In this document: piece by piece, positions 6,812 to 15,879 of the stretch | Layout: each line of letters starts with the position of its first letter | How positions within the stretch are numbered: the stretch's first letter is position 1 | NCBI RefSeq assembly: GCF_029210495.1 | Contig: NZ_JARGDK010000011.1 | Span: 1 to 64,000 of the forward strand | Length of the DNA stretch: 64,000 bases | Direction: 5' to 3' | Origin: Pseudothioclava nitratireducens | GTDB taxonomy: Bacteria > Pseudomonadota > Alphaproteobacteria > Rhodobacterales > Rhodobacteraceae | Program-made: the position numbers and the translations under genes | The notes under the pieces: generated by a model | The model's input: only the letters and a program-made list of their open reading frames with translations | What the model was told of the DNA's origin: nothing | Database searches by the model: none

Positions 6812-8572
6812 ATGGCGGGGCGTCTGATCCTTGTGTTCTGTTTCCTGGGCGCCGTCGTGGCGGGCGCGGCGCAGGTCTGGATGATGGCCGCGCGCGAGGG
6901 TCTGGCACGGCTTGAGGAGAGGGCGGAGGCGGATCTGCGGCTGGCCTCGGACCGGCTGGTATCGGCATTGTTGCAGTTCCGCGAGATCGCCGTTCTGGCG
7001 GCTGCGCATCCGGATGTTGCGGCTTTGGCGCGCGCGGAAGCCGGGGTCGCGCCGGAGGCGGTGGCGGCGGTATTGCGCCGGATCGCGGATCAGGCGGGGG
7101 CGCGCGATATCTTGTTGCTTTCGCCCGAGGGCCGCGTTCTGGCGGGGGAGGCGGTGCCGTTGGACCGCTGGCCGCTTACGCCCGATTTGCGGCGCGCGGC
7201 GCGGGGGGCGAGCGGGCGCCATCACCTTGTCGATCCGGCCACCGGCGAGCGGATGTTCACCTTTGCCGCGCCGGTCTTTCGTGAGAACGGGCCGGTCGCG
7301 GGGATCGTGTTGCTCCGGATCGAGGCCGAGCAGGTCGAAGCGCCGGGGCGAGGCGACCCGGTGCCGGTCTGGTTCACCGATACGGCGGGCGTGGCCTTCG
7401 TCGCCAACCGCTCCGAGATGGTTTTCGAGACCGAGGCACGGCCGGTATCGCTCGAGGGCGTCTATCCGCCCGGCACGCCCTTGCACGCGCCCGCGCGACG
7501 CACGCGGATGGTCGCGGGCACCCCCTTGCAGGAGGGCGGCGCCTATCTGCCCGCGCTTGCGCTGCCGGTCTCACAGCCCTTGCCGGTGATTTCAATGACG
7601 GGTCATGCGCTGGCCGACGCGACCGGGGTGATGCGCAGCGCACGGGCGCAGGCGCTGTCGGTGGCGCTTGCTGCGCTGGCGGTGGGGGCGGTGTTCCTTG
7701 CGCTGTGGGAGCGCCGGCGGGCGCTGGCGGCGCGGCTTGCAGCAGAGGCTCGGGCGAATGCCGCGCTGGAACAGCGCGTGGCGGCGCGCACGGCAGAGCT
7801 TTCGGCCGCCAATGCGCGGTTGCGCCAGACGCAGGCAGAGCTGGTGCAGGCGGGCAAGCTCTCGGCATTGGGGCAGATGTCGGCGGGGATCAGCCACGAG
7901 CTGAACCAGCCGCTAATGGCGATCGGCTCTTATGCCGAAAATGCCGAGCTGCTGCTGGAACGGGGGCGGGGCGCGGAAGTGGGTGAGAATCTCGCGCGGA
8001 TTTCGGATATGGCGCGGCGCATGGGACGGATCATCAAGAACTTGCGCGCCTTCGCCCGGCAAGAGGCGGAGCCTGCGACGCGGGTGGGTCTGGCGGCGGT
8101 GGTCGAGGCGGCGCTCGATATCAGCCAGATGCGGCTGGCCCGTGCCGGGGTCAGCGTCGATTGGCAAAGGCCGGATTTCCCGGCGATCGTCATGGGTGGC
8201 GAGGTGCGCCTCAGCCAGGTGGTCGTCAATCTGCTCGCCAATGCCGCCGATGCCATGGCCGACAGCGCGACCCGCCAGATCACCATCCGCATCGCCCGCG
8301 GCGACAGGCCGGACCGGATCGTTCTGAGCCTGCGCGACACCGGGCCGGGGATTGCGGAGCCCGAGAAAATCTTCGACCCGTTCTATTCGACCAAGGAGGT
8401 CGGCACCGGAGAGGGGATGGGGCTTGGCCTGTCGATCTCTTACGGGCTGGTGCAAAGCTTTGGCGGCACCTTGCGGGGCGAGAACGTGTCAGAGGGCGGC
8501 GCGCTTTTTACCGTGGACTTGCAGGCCGCGCCCGAGATCGCTAGGGGCGGGCCGAAGGAGGAGGCACAATGA
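6812..8572 (+). CDS. dctB: DctB-type sensor histidine kinase (C4-dicarboxylate sensing)
   Basis: The protein has 586 residues. A first membrane segment spans about 3-22, a periplasmic double-PAS-like sensor about 25-280, a second membrane segment about 282-299, a coiled coil about 300-350, and the kinase core follows. The phospho-acceptor is His362 in SHELNQPL, the hallmark of the DctB group. The G boxes are DTGPGIA (509-515) and GMGLGLSIS (535-543). The ATGA overlap with the next gene and the dctPQM operon downstream support a role in sensing external C4-dicarboxylates. The exact ligand is inferred. Confidence 0.87.
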   Translation: MAGRLILVFCFLGAVVAGAAQVWMMAAREGLARLEERAEADLRLASDRLVSALLQFREIAVLAAAHPDVAALARAEAGVAPEAVAAVLRRIADQAGARDILLLSPEGRVLAGEAVPLDRWPLTPDLRRAARGASGRHHLVDPATGERMFTFAAPVFRENGPVAGIVLLRIEAEQVEAPGRGDPVPVWFTDTAGVAFVANRSEMVFETEARPVSLEGVYPPGTPLHAPARRTRMVAGTPLQEGGAYLPALALPVSQPLPVISMTGHALADATGVMRSARAQALSVALAALAVGAVFLALWERRRALAARLAAEARANAALEQRVAARTAELSAANARLRQTQAELVQAGKLSALGQMSAGISHELNQPLMAIGSYAENAELLLERGRGAEVGENLARISDMARRMGRIIKNLRAFARQEAEPATRVGLAAVVEAALDISQMRLARAGVSVDWQRPDFPAIVMGGEVRLSQVVVNLLANAADAMADSATRQITIRIARGDRPDRIVLSLRDTGPGIAEPEKIFDPFYSTKEVGTGEGMGLGLSISYGLVQSFGGTLRGENVSEGGALFTVDLQAAPEIARGGPKEEAQ

Positions 8573-9789
8573 AGGTTCTGGTGGTCGATGACGATCGCGC
8601 GGTGCGCGAGGCGCTGGGGCAGACGCTCGATCTGGCCGGTTTGGTGCCGCTGCTGGCGGGCAGCTACATCGAGGCCAAGGACCATATCGGCCCCGATTTC
8701 GCGGGCGTCGTCGTGACCGATATCCGCATGCCCGGCAAGGATGGGTTCGCGCTTCTGGATTTCGCGCGCGCTGCCGACCCGGAACTGCCGGTGATCTTGC
8801 TGACCGGCGAGGGGGACGTCCCTATGGCGGTGCGGGCGATGGCCAACGGGGCCTTTGACTTCCTTGAAAAACCTTGCCCGCCCAAAAGCTTGCTGGCGAT
8901 TGTGGAAAAGGCGCTCAAAACCCGTGCGCTGGTCATGGAGAACCGCGCGCTCAAGCGTGAGATCCGGCGTGGGGATGCGGCGGCGCGGTTGCTGATCGGG
9001 TCGAGCCCGGTTGCCGAGGCGCTGCGCGAATCCGCGCGCAAGGCGGCGCGGTCGGGGGCGGAGGTGCTGATCACCGGCGCGCCGGGCGCGGGCAATTCCA
9101 AGGTGGCGGAGGTCATTCACCTGCTGTCAGCCAGTGCCACGCGGCCCTTCGTGAAACTGCCGGCTGCCGATCTTACGCCCGATGCGCTCGAAGCCGGGTT
9201 CACCCGCGCCGAGGGCGGGACGCTCTACCTCGACGAGGTGGCGGTCCTGCCGCAACCCGCACAATTCGCGCTCATCGACCTTCTGGAGAGCCAGCCTTCG
9301 ACCCGCCTGATCGCGGGGACCTATCAGGACCTCGCAGAGCAGGCGCGCAGCGGCGCCTTCCATCCCGATCTTTACTGGAAGCTCGAAGTGATGCGGGTGC
9401 GTATCCCCTCGCTGTCCGAGCGGCCCGAGGATATTCCGCAGCTTTTCGCCCATTATGTGCAGCTCGCCTGCGAACATTCCAACCTGCCGATGCCGGAAAT
9501 CCCGCCCGAGCTTGGCGCGCGGCTGATGGCGCGGGACTGGCCCGGCAATGCGCGCGCGCTCATGTCCGAGGCGATGCGCTTTGCGATGGGGCTGGCGCGC
9601 GATGAGGCGGAGGAGGCGGGGCTTGGGCTGGCCGAGCGTATGGCGCGGGTCGAGCGGTCGTTTCTGGCCGAGGCGCTCAGCCGGGCGCATGGCAATGCCA
9701 CCGAGGCGGCGGCGGCGCTCAAGCTGCCGCGCAAGACCTTTTACGACAAGCTCGCCCGGCACGGTCTGCGCCCCGAATCCTTCCGCTAG
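8569..9789 (+). CDS. dctD: DctD-type response regulator with degenerate AAA+ domain
   Basis: The 406-residue protein has a receiver domain (1-120, phospho-acceptor Asp51 in TDIRMP, Lys101), a remnant sigma-54-activator AAA+ domain (about 140-330) and a Fis-type helix-turn-helix (about 365-402). The Walker A is GAPGAGNS (170-177), with Asn176 where the nucleotide-binding lysine belongs. The GAFTGA region is missing: the chain runs from PFVKLPAADLTPDAL straight into EGGTLYLDEV (Walker B). It should therefore not hydrolyse ATP or open sigma-54 promoters, and probably works as a simple DNA-binding regulator with housekeeping RNA polymerase. It pairs with the overlapping kinase and precedes dctPQM. 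Confidence 0.88.
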   Translation: MKVLVVDDDRAVREALGQTLDLAGLVPLLAGSYIEAKDHIGPDFAGVVVTDIRMPGKDGFALLDFARAADPELPVILLTGEGDVPMAVRAMANGAFDFLEKPCPPKSLLAIVEKALKTRALVMENRALKREIRRGDAAARLLIGSSPVAEALRESARKAARSGAEVLITGAPGAGNSKVAEVIHLLSASATRPFVKLPAADLTPDALEAGFTRAEGGTLYLDEVAVLPQPAQFALIDLLESQPSTRLIAGTYQDLAEQARSGAFHPDLYWKLEVMRVRIPSLSERPEDIPQLFAHYVQLACEHSNLPMPEIPPELGARLMARDWPGNARALMSEAMRFAMGLARDEAEEAGLGLAERMARVERSFLAEALSRAHGNATEAAAALKLPRKTFYDKLARHGLRPESFR

Positions 9790-10026
9790 GCGATTCTGCT
9801 GTGCGACATTCCGCCCGTTTGGCGCTAACACTTGTGTGAAAATCCGCACATAGGCCGCGCGGCCCTGTCTTGACCTTGTCGCCTAACCCTATGGCATTCA
9901 TTCGAAAATGCCCGCTCCTCACGAGCTATCACGATTTTGTTGATCTGCTATGCGTCAGGCGGTTGGCTATGGGCGAGCGCCCGGTCCGGGCGCATCGGCC
10001 TGACAGCCTATCCATGGGAGGATATC

Positions 10027-11028
10027 ATGAAATTCACCACCGCCGCCCTGACGGCCATTGCCCTCGTCACTTCGACCGGCGCCGCGCTGGCGCAATGCGA
10101 CGATGGCGAGATGGTCATCAAGTTCAGCCACGTGACCAACTCCGACAAGCACCCCAAAGGGATCGCCGCACAGCTTTTCGCTGACCGCGTCAATGCCGAG
10201 ATGAACGGCAAGGCCTGTGTCGAAGTCTATCCGAACTCGACGCTTTACAACGATGACCAGGTGCTTGAAGCGATGCTGCAAGGCGACGTGCAGATGGCTG
10301 CGCCCTCGCTGTCGAAATTCGAGACCTTCACCAAGGTGTTCAACATCTTCGACCTGCCCTTCATGTTCAAGAACATGCGCGCGGTTGATGCGTTCCAGAA
10401 CTCGGAAATCGGCCAGTCGATGAAGGCGTCGATGGAGCGCCGCGGTCTCACGGGTCTGGAATTCTGGCATTCGGGCATGAAGCAGTTCTCGGCGAAATCC
10501 GAACTGCGTATGCCGTCGGATGCGAAAGGTCTGAAATTCCGCGTGCAGCCGTCGGACGTGCTGGTGGCGCAGATGCAGGCGCTTGGCGCATCCCCGCAGC
10601 CGATGGCCTTTGCCGAGGTTTACGGTGCGCTGCAAACCGGCGTCGTGGACGGTCAGGAAAACACCTGGTCGAACTCTTATGGCCAGAAATACTACGAGGT
10701 TCAGGCCGCGATCACCGAAACCAACCACGGTGTGCTCGACTATCTGGTCGTCGTTTCGACCGATTGGTGGAATGCGCTGGATGGCGAAACCCGCGATCAG
10801 CTTGCCACGATCATGAACGAGGTGACGGTCACCCGCAACGCGGCGGTGGAAGAGGTCGAAGCGAACGCACGTCAGTCGATCCTCGATGCGGGCGGCAAGA
10901 TCATCGAACTCACGGCGGACGAGCGTCAGGCCTGGGTCGACGCGATGAAACCGGTCTGGGCGCAATTCGCTGAAGGCATCGGTCAAGAAAACATCGACGC
11001 TGCGCAGGAAATCAACGCGCAGCACTGA
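10027..11028 (+). CDS. dctP: TRAP transporter substrate-binding protein, C4-dicarboxylate type
   Basis: This 333-residue periplasmic binding protein has a signal peptide (residues 1-23, ending GAALAQ). The DctP fold is clear in IKFSHVTN, the FWHSGMKQFSA segment and the substrate-contact stretch LKFRVQPSDV. The start was placed at 10027 because GGGAGG lies 9 bases upstream and the signal peptide begins there. It delivers malate, succinate or fumarate-type substrates to the DctQM permease. The 237-bp gap upstream presumably holds the regulated promoter, but I see no convincing sigma-54 -24/-12 element there. Confidence 0.92.
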   Translation: MKFTTAALTAIALVTSTGAALAQCDDGEMVIKFSHVTNSDKHPKGIAAQLFADRVNAEMNGKACVEVYPNSTLYNDDQVLEAMLQGDVQMAAPSLSKFETFTKVFNIFDLPFMFKNMRAVDAFQNSEIGQSMKASMERRGLTGLEFWHSGMKQFSAKSELRMPSDAKGLKFRVQPSDVLVAQMQALGASPQPMAFAEVYGALQTGVVDGQENTWSNSYGQKYYEVQAAITETNHGVLDYLVVVSTDWWNALDGETRDQLATIMNEVTVTRNAAVEEVEANARQSILDAGGKIIELTADERQAWVDAMKPVWAQFAEGIGQENIDAAQEINAQH

Positions 11029-11049
11029 CGGCCTGCGGGCCGCACCTGA

Positions 11050-11074
11050 CCCTGCGCGGAAACCCCGCGCAGGG
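11050..11074 (+). terminator. Hairpin between dctP and dctQ (attenuator or mRNA-stability stem)
   Basis: CCCTGCGCGG (11050-11059) pairs with CCGCGCAGGG (11065-11074) around a 5-base loop and is followed by CTCTTTC. Such a stem just after the binding-protein gene would let dctP be expressed more than dctQM, as binding proteins usually are. The T-run is weak, so read-through is likely. Confidence 0.6.
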
Positions 11075-11112
11075 CTCTTTCGCTCAATCATCTTATCTTG
11101 GGGGAGGGCGCG

Positions 11113-11790
11113 ATGTCCGCGACCGGTTCCGATCCGCATCACAAGCGGGGGTTTGTCGATACGCTCGAAGAAACCGTCATTGCCGTTCTGCTGGGCGCGA
11201 TGACCGTCATCACCTTTGTCAACGTCATCCTGCGCTACGTCTTCAACCACTCGCTGATCTGGGGGCTTGAACTGACGTTGGTGCTGTTTGCATGGCTGGT
11301 GATCCTCGGGATTTCGTACGCGTTCAAGAAGACCGCGCATCTGGGCGTGGACGCGATCGTGAACATGCTGGCGCCCGGCACGCAGCGGGTGATGGCGCTG
11401 ATCGCGGCGGCGGCCTGTCTGATCTACGCGCTGTTGCTGATGAAGGGCGCGTGGGACTATTGGGCGCCCTATGCCGCGCTTGAACGCACCTCGGGCCATT
11501 GGTTCCCGACCGGCTTCGAGGCGACCCGCGATCAGGCGTGGTACGAGACCGACCAGATCCCGATGATCGGGCTGTTCCGCTGGCTCGAGCCGCTGATCAA
11601 TCAGGGCGAGGCCTATGACAAGCTGCCCCGCGTGATCCCCTATTTCGTGCTGCCCTTCGGTGTGGGCCTGATCCTTCTGCGCATCGTGCAGGCGAGCTGG
11701 CGCATCCTGACCGGGAAGCAATCGAGCCTGATCGTCAGCCATGAGGCCGAAGACGATGTCGAGCGCGTCGCCCGCGCCAATGAGGAGTAA
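11113..11790 (+). CDS. dctQ: TRAP transporter small permease subunit
   Basis: The 225-residue inner-membrane protein has four hydrophobic helices (about 20-42, 55-76, 93-118 and 175-200) and the DctQ motif in the first loop (NVILRYVFNHSL). A long hydrophilic loop separates helices 3 and 4. The ATG at 11113 is preferred over an in-frame TTG 15 bases upstream because GGGGGAGG ends 5 bases before it. It forms the sodium-driven permease with DctM, 6 bp downstream. Confidence 0.9.
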   Translation: MSATGSDPHHKRGFVDTLEETVIAVLLGAMTVITFVNVILRYVFNHSLIWGLELTLVLFAWLVILGISYAFKKTAHLGVDAIVNMLAPGTQRVMALIAAAACLIYALLLMKGAWDYWAPYAALERTSGHWFPTGFEATRDQAWYETDQIPMIGLFRWLEPLINQGEAYDKLPRVIPYFVLPFGVGLILLRIVQASWRILTGKQSSLIVSHEAEDDVERVARANEE

Positions 11791-11796
11791 CCCCCG

Positions 11797-13191
11797 ATGA
11801 CCGTCCTTCTGCTCTTCGTGATGATCGTCGGCTTCCTGCTGATCGGTGTGCCGATCGCGGTGTCGCTGGGCCTCAGCTCGATCATCTTCCTGCTGGCCTT
11901 CTCCGAGACTTCGCTCGCCTCCGTGGCGCAGTCGCTCTATCAGGCGATGGCGGGGCACTATACGCTGCTGGCGATCCCGTTCTTCATCCTCGCCTCGAGC
12001 TTCATGTCCACGGGCGGTGTGGCCAAGCGGATCGTGCGCTTCGCCATTGCCTGCGTGGGCCACATGCAGGGTGGTCTCGCCATTGCCGGGGTGTTCGCCT
12101 GCATGATCTTTGCCGCGCTGTCCGGGTCGAGCCCCGCGACCGTGGTCGCCATCGGCTCCATCGTCATCGCGGCGATGCGCCAGATGGGCTATACCAAGGA
12201 TTTCGCGGCCGGTGTCATCTGTAACGCGGGCACGCTCGGCATCCTGATCCCGCCTTCGATCGTGATGGTGGTCTATGCGTCGGCGACCGACGTGTCGGTC
12301 GGTCGGATGTTCCTTGCAGGCGTCATTCCGGGCCTGCTGGCCGGTCTTTTGCTGATGATCGCGATCTATGTGATGGCGCGGTTCAAGAATATGCCCAAGG
12401 GTGAATGGGCCGGTTGGGGCGAGATCGGTCTGGCCTTCAAGGACGCGTTCTGGGGGCTGATGCTCATCGTCATCATCATGGTCGGCATCTATGGCGTGCC
12501 GGGGCTGACGGGGGCGATCTTTACGCCGACCGAAGCGGCGGCCGTGGCCTCGATCTACGCCTTCCTTGTCGCTACCTTCGTCTATCGGGACATGGGGCCG
12601 CTGGCGGGCCGCGATGGTGCCGCGCCGATCAGCCTGTGGCAAAAGCCGCAAGCCCTCGTGACCGCGCTCTGGCACGAAGACACGCGCAAGACGCTGTTCG
12701 ACGCGGGCAAACTGACGATCACGCTGATGTTCATCATCGCCAATGCGCTGATCCTCAAACATGTGCTCACCGACGAGCAGATCCCGCAGATGGTGGCCGA
12801 GGCGATGCTCTCGGCGGGCTTCGGCAAGATCATGTTCCTCGTGATCGTGAACGTGATCCTGCTGATCGGCGGGCAGTTCATGGAGCCGTCGGGCCTCATC
12901 GTGATCGTGGCGCCGCTGGTGTTCCCGATCGCCATCGAGCTGGGCGTCGATCCGATCCATCTGGGCATCATCATGGTGGTGAACATGGAGATCGGGATGA
13001 TCACGCCGCCGGTGGGGCTCAACCTGTTCGTGACCTCGGGCGTGGCGGGAATGCCGATGATGCGCGTGGTCAAGGCGGCGGCGCCCTTCCTCGCGGTGCT
13101 CTTCGTCTTCCTGATCCTCGTGACCTACGTGCCCTTCCTGTCGACATGGTTGCCGACATTGGCGATGGGGCCGGAGATCATCACCAAATGA
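11797..13191 (+). CDS. dctM: TRAP transporter large permease subunit
   Basis: The 464-residue polytopic membrane protein of the DctM family has about 12 helices. Typical features are the GIPIAVSLGL-like N-terminus (GVPIAVSLGLSS), the SGSSPATV segment near residue 110 and PPSIVMVVY near 153. A cytoplasmic loop around residues 265-300 is longer than in minimal DctM proteins. It carries out sodium-coupled substrate movement together with DctQ. A strong terminator follows immediately. Confidence 0.93.
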   Translation: MTVLLLFVMIVGFLLIGVPIAVSLGLSSIIFLLAFSETSLASVAQSLYQAMAGHYTLLAIPFFILASSFMSTGGVAKRIVRFAIACVGHMQGGLAIAGVFACMIFAALSGSSPATVVAIGSIVIAAMRQMGYTKDFAAGVICNAGTLGILIPPSIVMVVYASATDVSVGRMFLAGVIPGLLAGLLLMIAIYVMARFKNMPKGEWAGWGEIGLAFKDAFWGLMLIVIIMVGIYGVPGLTGAIFTPTEAAAVASIYAFLVATFVYRDMGPLAGRDGAAPISLWQKPQALVTALWHEDTRKTLFDAGKLTITLMFIIANALILKHVLTDEQIPQMVAEAMLSAGFGKIMFLVIVNVILLIGGQFMEPSGLIVIVAPLVFPIAIELGVDPIHLGIIMVVNMEIGMITPPVGLNLFVTSGVAGMPMMRVVKAAAPFLAVLFVFLILVTYVPFLSTWLPTLAMGPEIITK

Positions 13192-13196
13192 CCCTG

Positions 13197-13221
13197 AAGG
13201 GCCGCCCGCGAGGCGGCCCTT
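13197..13221 (+). terminator. Terminator of the dctPQM operon
   Basis: A perfect 10-bp stem AAGGGCCGCC / GGCGGCCCTT with loop CGCGA lies 6 bases after the dctM stop codon. Confidence 0.8.
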
Positions 13222-13313
13222 CGCATTCAAGCCTGCGTGAAGACGACAAATGTCAAATGCGCGCCGTAGCCATGCGGCTATTCTGACCCAGACACTTGGA
13301 AAGGATACGGCAC

Positions 13314-13799
13314 ATGACTGGACATAATACGATGACGCGGCGCGGACTGATCGGCCTGTCGGGCGCGGTTCTTGGGCTCGGCGCGATGGGATTGCCGGGG
13401 CTGGCCGCGGCGGCGCCCTCGATCCATGTGGTCAAGGACCCGAATTGCGGCTGTTGCGCGGCCTGGATCGAGGTGCTGGAGCGCGACGGGTTCGAGGTCA
13501 GCGTCGAGTTGCGCGATTACGATGCGCTGGCCGCCTACAAGGCCGAGATGGGCGTGACGCCCGAACTGGCGTCTTGCCACACCGCGACCATCGAGGGCTA
13601 TGTGATCGAGGGCCATGTGCCCCCCGCCGATATTCGCCGCCTTCTGGCCGAGCGCCCCGCGGGCGTCGGGCTGAGCGTGCCGGGAATGCCCTATGGCTCG
13701 CCGGGTATGGGTCCCGAGGACGAGCGCGATGCCTATCAGGTGGTGCTCTTTGATGCGGCGGGCAAAGGCGTGGTCTACGCCAGCTACGACGCGGCCTGA
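13314..13799 (+). CDS. DUF411 family exported metal-binding protein
   Basis: The product has 161 residues. A twin-arginine-like leader (TRRGLIGLSG, residues 8-17, then a hydrophobic run ending AAAAPS) indicates export to the periplasm. The DUF411 signature is DPNCGCCAAW with cysteines 45, 47 and 48, followed by a conserved SCHTA segment (third metal-binding Cys/His set) and GHVP. The family is associated with copper or other metal handling. The start at 13314 sits 7 bases after AAAGGA. No copper pump or chaperone gene is adjacent, so its specific role here is open. Confidence 0.85.
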   Translation: MTGHNTMTRRGLIGLSGAVLGLGAMGLPGLAAAAPSIHVVKDPNCGCCAAWIEVLERDGFEVSVELRDYDALAAYKAEMGVTPELASCHTATIEGYVIEGHVPPADIRRLLAERPAGVGLSVPGMPYGSPGMGPEDERDAYQVVLFDAAGKGVVYASYDAA

Positions 13800-13812
13800 A
13801 CCGGGCGGAGGA

Positions 13813-13873
13813 GGGGGCGCTGCCCCCTCTGGGCTGACGCCCATTCACCCCCGGGATATTTCGGGCGATTGGA
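13813..13873 (+). repeat. Dispersed palindromic intergenic repeat, copy B
   Basis: It has the same block order as copy A: GGGGGCGCTGCCCCC, a short GGGC..GCCC stem, CCCCCGGGATATTT, then GGCGATTGGA. It fills the gap between the convergent DUF411 and tpiA genes and may terminate both. Confidence 0.85.
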
Positions 13874-13880
13874 AGCCGGA

Positions 13881-14624
13881 TCAGGCGGCGTCGAGCGCCG
13901 CGATGATCGCGCCGAAATCGCTGGCCTTGAGGCTCGCGCCGCCTACCAGCGCGCCATCCACGTTCGAGACCGCGAAGATCTCGGTCGCGTTGGAGGGTTT
14001 CACCGAGCCGCCATAGAGGAGGCGAATGGTTTCGCCCTCTGCGCCGAAGCGTTCGATCAGCCGTGCACGCAGGAAGTCATGGACCTCGGCGATCTGTTCG
14101 AGCGTCGGCGTGCGTCCGGTGCCGATGGCCCAGACCGGCTCGTAAGCGATGACGGTATTGGCGCCGGTCGCGCCTTCGGGGGTGGAGCCTGCAAGCTGGC
14201 GCCCGATGATCTCAAGCGTGGCACCCGCGTCGCGTTCGCCCTCGGTTTCGCCCACGCAAATCACCGCCGTGAGGTCCGCCGCCTGCGCGGCCTGCGCCTT
14301 GGCGAGCACGATCTCGTCGCTTTCGCCGTGGTCGGCGCGGCGTTCGGAATGGCCGAGGATCACGTAATGCGCGCCCGCATCGGCGAGCATCTGTGCCGAG
14401 ACATCGCCGGTATGCGCGCCCGACGCTGCCATGTGGCAATCCTGTCCGCCCACTGCGATCCGCCCGGCGGCGGTCATCGACATCGCCGCCAGCAGCGTTG
14501 CGGGCGGGCAGAGCAGGACATCGCATTTGGGGGTGGGATGGGCGGCAATCAGCGCCGCAACCTCATGGAGGTCGGCCTTCAGCCCGTTCATCTTCCAGTT
14601 TCCGGCAGCCAGTTTCTTGCGCAT
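13881..14624 (-). CDS. tpiA: Triose-phosphate isomerase
   Basis: The 247-residue TIM-barrel enzyme interconverts dihydroxyacetone phosphate and glyceraldehyde 3-phosphate. Visible motifs are the N-terminal AGNWKMNG (catalytic Lys), the catalytic His in ILGHSERR, and [10 protein letters not shown] with the catalytic Glu. The start at 14624 gives the canonical [13 protein letters not shown]. It is a single gene in glycolysis/gluconeogenesis, convergent with the DUF411 gene. Confidence 0.96.
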   Translation of the reverse strand: MRKKLAAGNWKMNGLKADLHEVAALIAAHPTPKCDVLLCPPATLLAAMSMTAAGRIAVGGQDCHMAASGAHTGDVSAQMLADAGAHYVILGHSERRADHGESDEIVLAKAQAAQAADLTAVICVGETEGERDAGATLEIIGRQLAGSTPEGATGANTVIAYEPVWAIGTGRTPTLEQIAEVHDFLRARLIERFGAEGETIRLLYGGSVKPSNATEIFAVSNVDGALVGGASLKASDFGAIIAALDAA

Positions 14625-14724
14625 CGCGTCCTCCCAGATCGCTCCCTGATCGTTGCGGGGCAGATTAGGGCAGGGGCCGCGCGGGCGCAAAGGGCAAATC
14701 CGCGCAGCCGGGTCGGGGCGGGGG

Positions 14725-15087
14725 TCAGCCGGCCTCGGGCATGTCCTTGAACTTGATCGATTCCCCGCAGCCGCAGGCTTCGGTCACGTTCGGATTACGA
14801 AACTTGAAGCCGCTTTCAAGAAGTCCGGTTTCATAGTCGATCTCGGTGCCGAGGAGGAACATCTGCGCCATCGGCGCGATCAGCACGCGGGCGGGGCCGT
14901 CCTCGACGACGATGTCCATCGGGCCCGCCTCTTGTGCGACCTCCATCGTGTATTCCATCCCCGCGCAGCCGCCTTTCTTGACGCCGATCCGGAAACCGGC
15001 AGCATTCTCGCGCGACATCAGCCGGGCGATCTGGTCCACTGCGGCGGGGGTAAGGGTCACGGGCGATTGGCCGGGGATTGCAAACAT
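14725..15087 (-). CDS. A-type iron-sulfur cluster carrier (IscA/ErpA/HesB family)
   Basis: The 120-residue protein carries the three conserved cluster-binding cysteines: Cys41 in GGCAGM and Cys105/Cys107 in ACGCGES near the C-terminus. A-type carriers deliver [4Fe-4S] or [2Fe-2S] clusters to apo-enzymes. It cannot be assigned among ErpA, IscA and SufA from sequence alone. SufT is encoded 1.5 kb away, and the window has several Fe-S enzymes (CysH, CysI). Confidence 0.9.
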   Translation of the reverse strand: MFAIPGQSPVTLTPAAVDQIARLMSRENAAGFRIGVKKGGCAGMEYTMEVAQEAGPMDIVVEDGPARVLIAPMAQMFLLGTEIDYETGLLESGFKFRNPNVTEACGCGESIKFKDMPEAG

Positions 15088-15114
15088 CGGGGCGCTCCTG
15101 TTCTGGACCCTTAT

Positions 15115-15879
15115 TTAGGGGGGATCAGGCAGAATTCCAAGGGTGGGCAGATGGGCGAGCAGCGCCGTGAGGTAGCCCGCCACCAGCGCCCAGCCGAACG
15201 AGGCCAGCGTGCCGATGATGACGTATTCGCTGCGCGGATTGGCGCCGCCATCCTTGAGCGTCTCGAAGCGGAGGATGGATTTCGCTGCGATCAGAAAGCC
15301 GATGCCGCCCGGTTGGCCGGCCAGCACGAGCACAAAGATCATCCCGCGTTCCAGCAGGCCGATCAGTTTGCCACCCGAGGGCAGACCCTCGGCGGGGGCG
15401 TTCTCGGCCAGCGGCGCCATCAAGAGCCCGATCGCCAGCCCGCCCGCACGGGTCGTCAGGATCGCGCCGGCGATCAGCGCCATGACGCCGGGCAGCCAGG
15501 GCGCGGCCGCCCAGAACGACCCCGCCCACAGGCCCGGCATCAGCGCAGCAATCGCCCCAAGCGCCGCCAGATGGGCCGCCTGATCGGTCAGGAAGGCCAG
15601 AAGCGAGCCCGCTGGCGCAAAGCCCTTGAGAAAGTCGATCACCAGATGCGACCCGATCACAAGCGCCAGCGCGAAGGCAAAGCCCGGCGCCTGCGGGAGC
15701 AGCACTACGCTTAGCAGCGCGCCATGGACCGCGATATGAAACACCAGTGCAAACAGGGCCGCGCGATCCATCCGTCCCATCGGTCCACGCCGGGCCTTGT
15801 CTGCCGCCATCCAGCCCGGTTGCAGGATGAAATCGCCGATCACATGCGCGAAGAGGAGGGCCGCGAAGGTCTCAGGCAT
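15115..15879 (-). CDS. DUF3307 family membrane protein (SatD partner)
   Basis: The 254-residue protein of family DUF3307 is strongly hydrophobic with about seven predicted helices. It starts with the family signature FAHVIGDFILQPGWMA, where the buried Asp/Gln pattern is conserved, and has a second conserved region SHLVIDFLKG. The start at 15879 lies inside the end of the SatD-like gene (8-base overlap), so the two are translationally coupled. DUF3307 and SatD proteins are recurrent neighbours across bacteria. Their function is not established; a regulator-membrane effector pair is the simplest reading. Confidence 0.8.
   Translation of the reverse strand: MPETFAALLFAHVIGDFILQPGWMAADKARRGPMGRMDRAALFALVFHIAVHGALLSVVLLPQAPGFAFALALVIGSHLVIDFLKGFAPAGSLLAFLTDQAAHLAALGAIAALMPGLWAGSFWAAAPWLPGVMALIAGAILTTRAGGLAIGLLMAPLAENAPAEGLPSGGKLIGLLERGMIFVLVLAGQPGGIGFLIAAKSILRFETLKDGGANPRSEYVIIGTLASFGWALVAGYLTALLAHLPTLGILPDPP

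Noticed and set aside
9790-10026. Sigma-54 promoter upstream of dctP
   Set aside because: The nearest candidates (TGGCGC at about 9820 and TGGCTATGGGCGAGC at about 9964) have wrong spacing or lack TTGC.
9967-13230. Very long minus-strand open frame (over 1,000 codons) opposite dctPQM
   Set aside because: It is His/Arg/Asp-rich, mirrors the third-position GC bias of the real dct genes and has no domain character.
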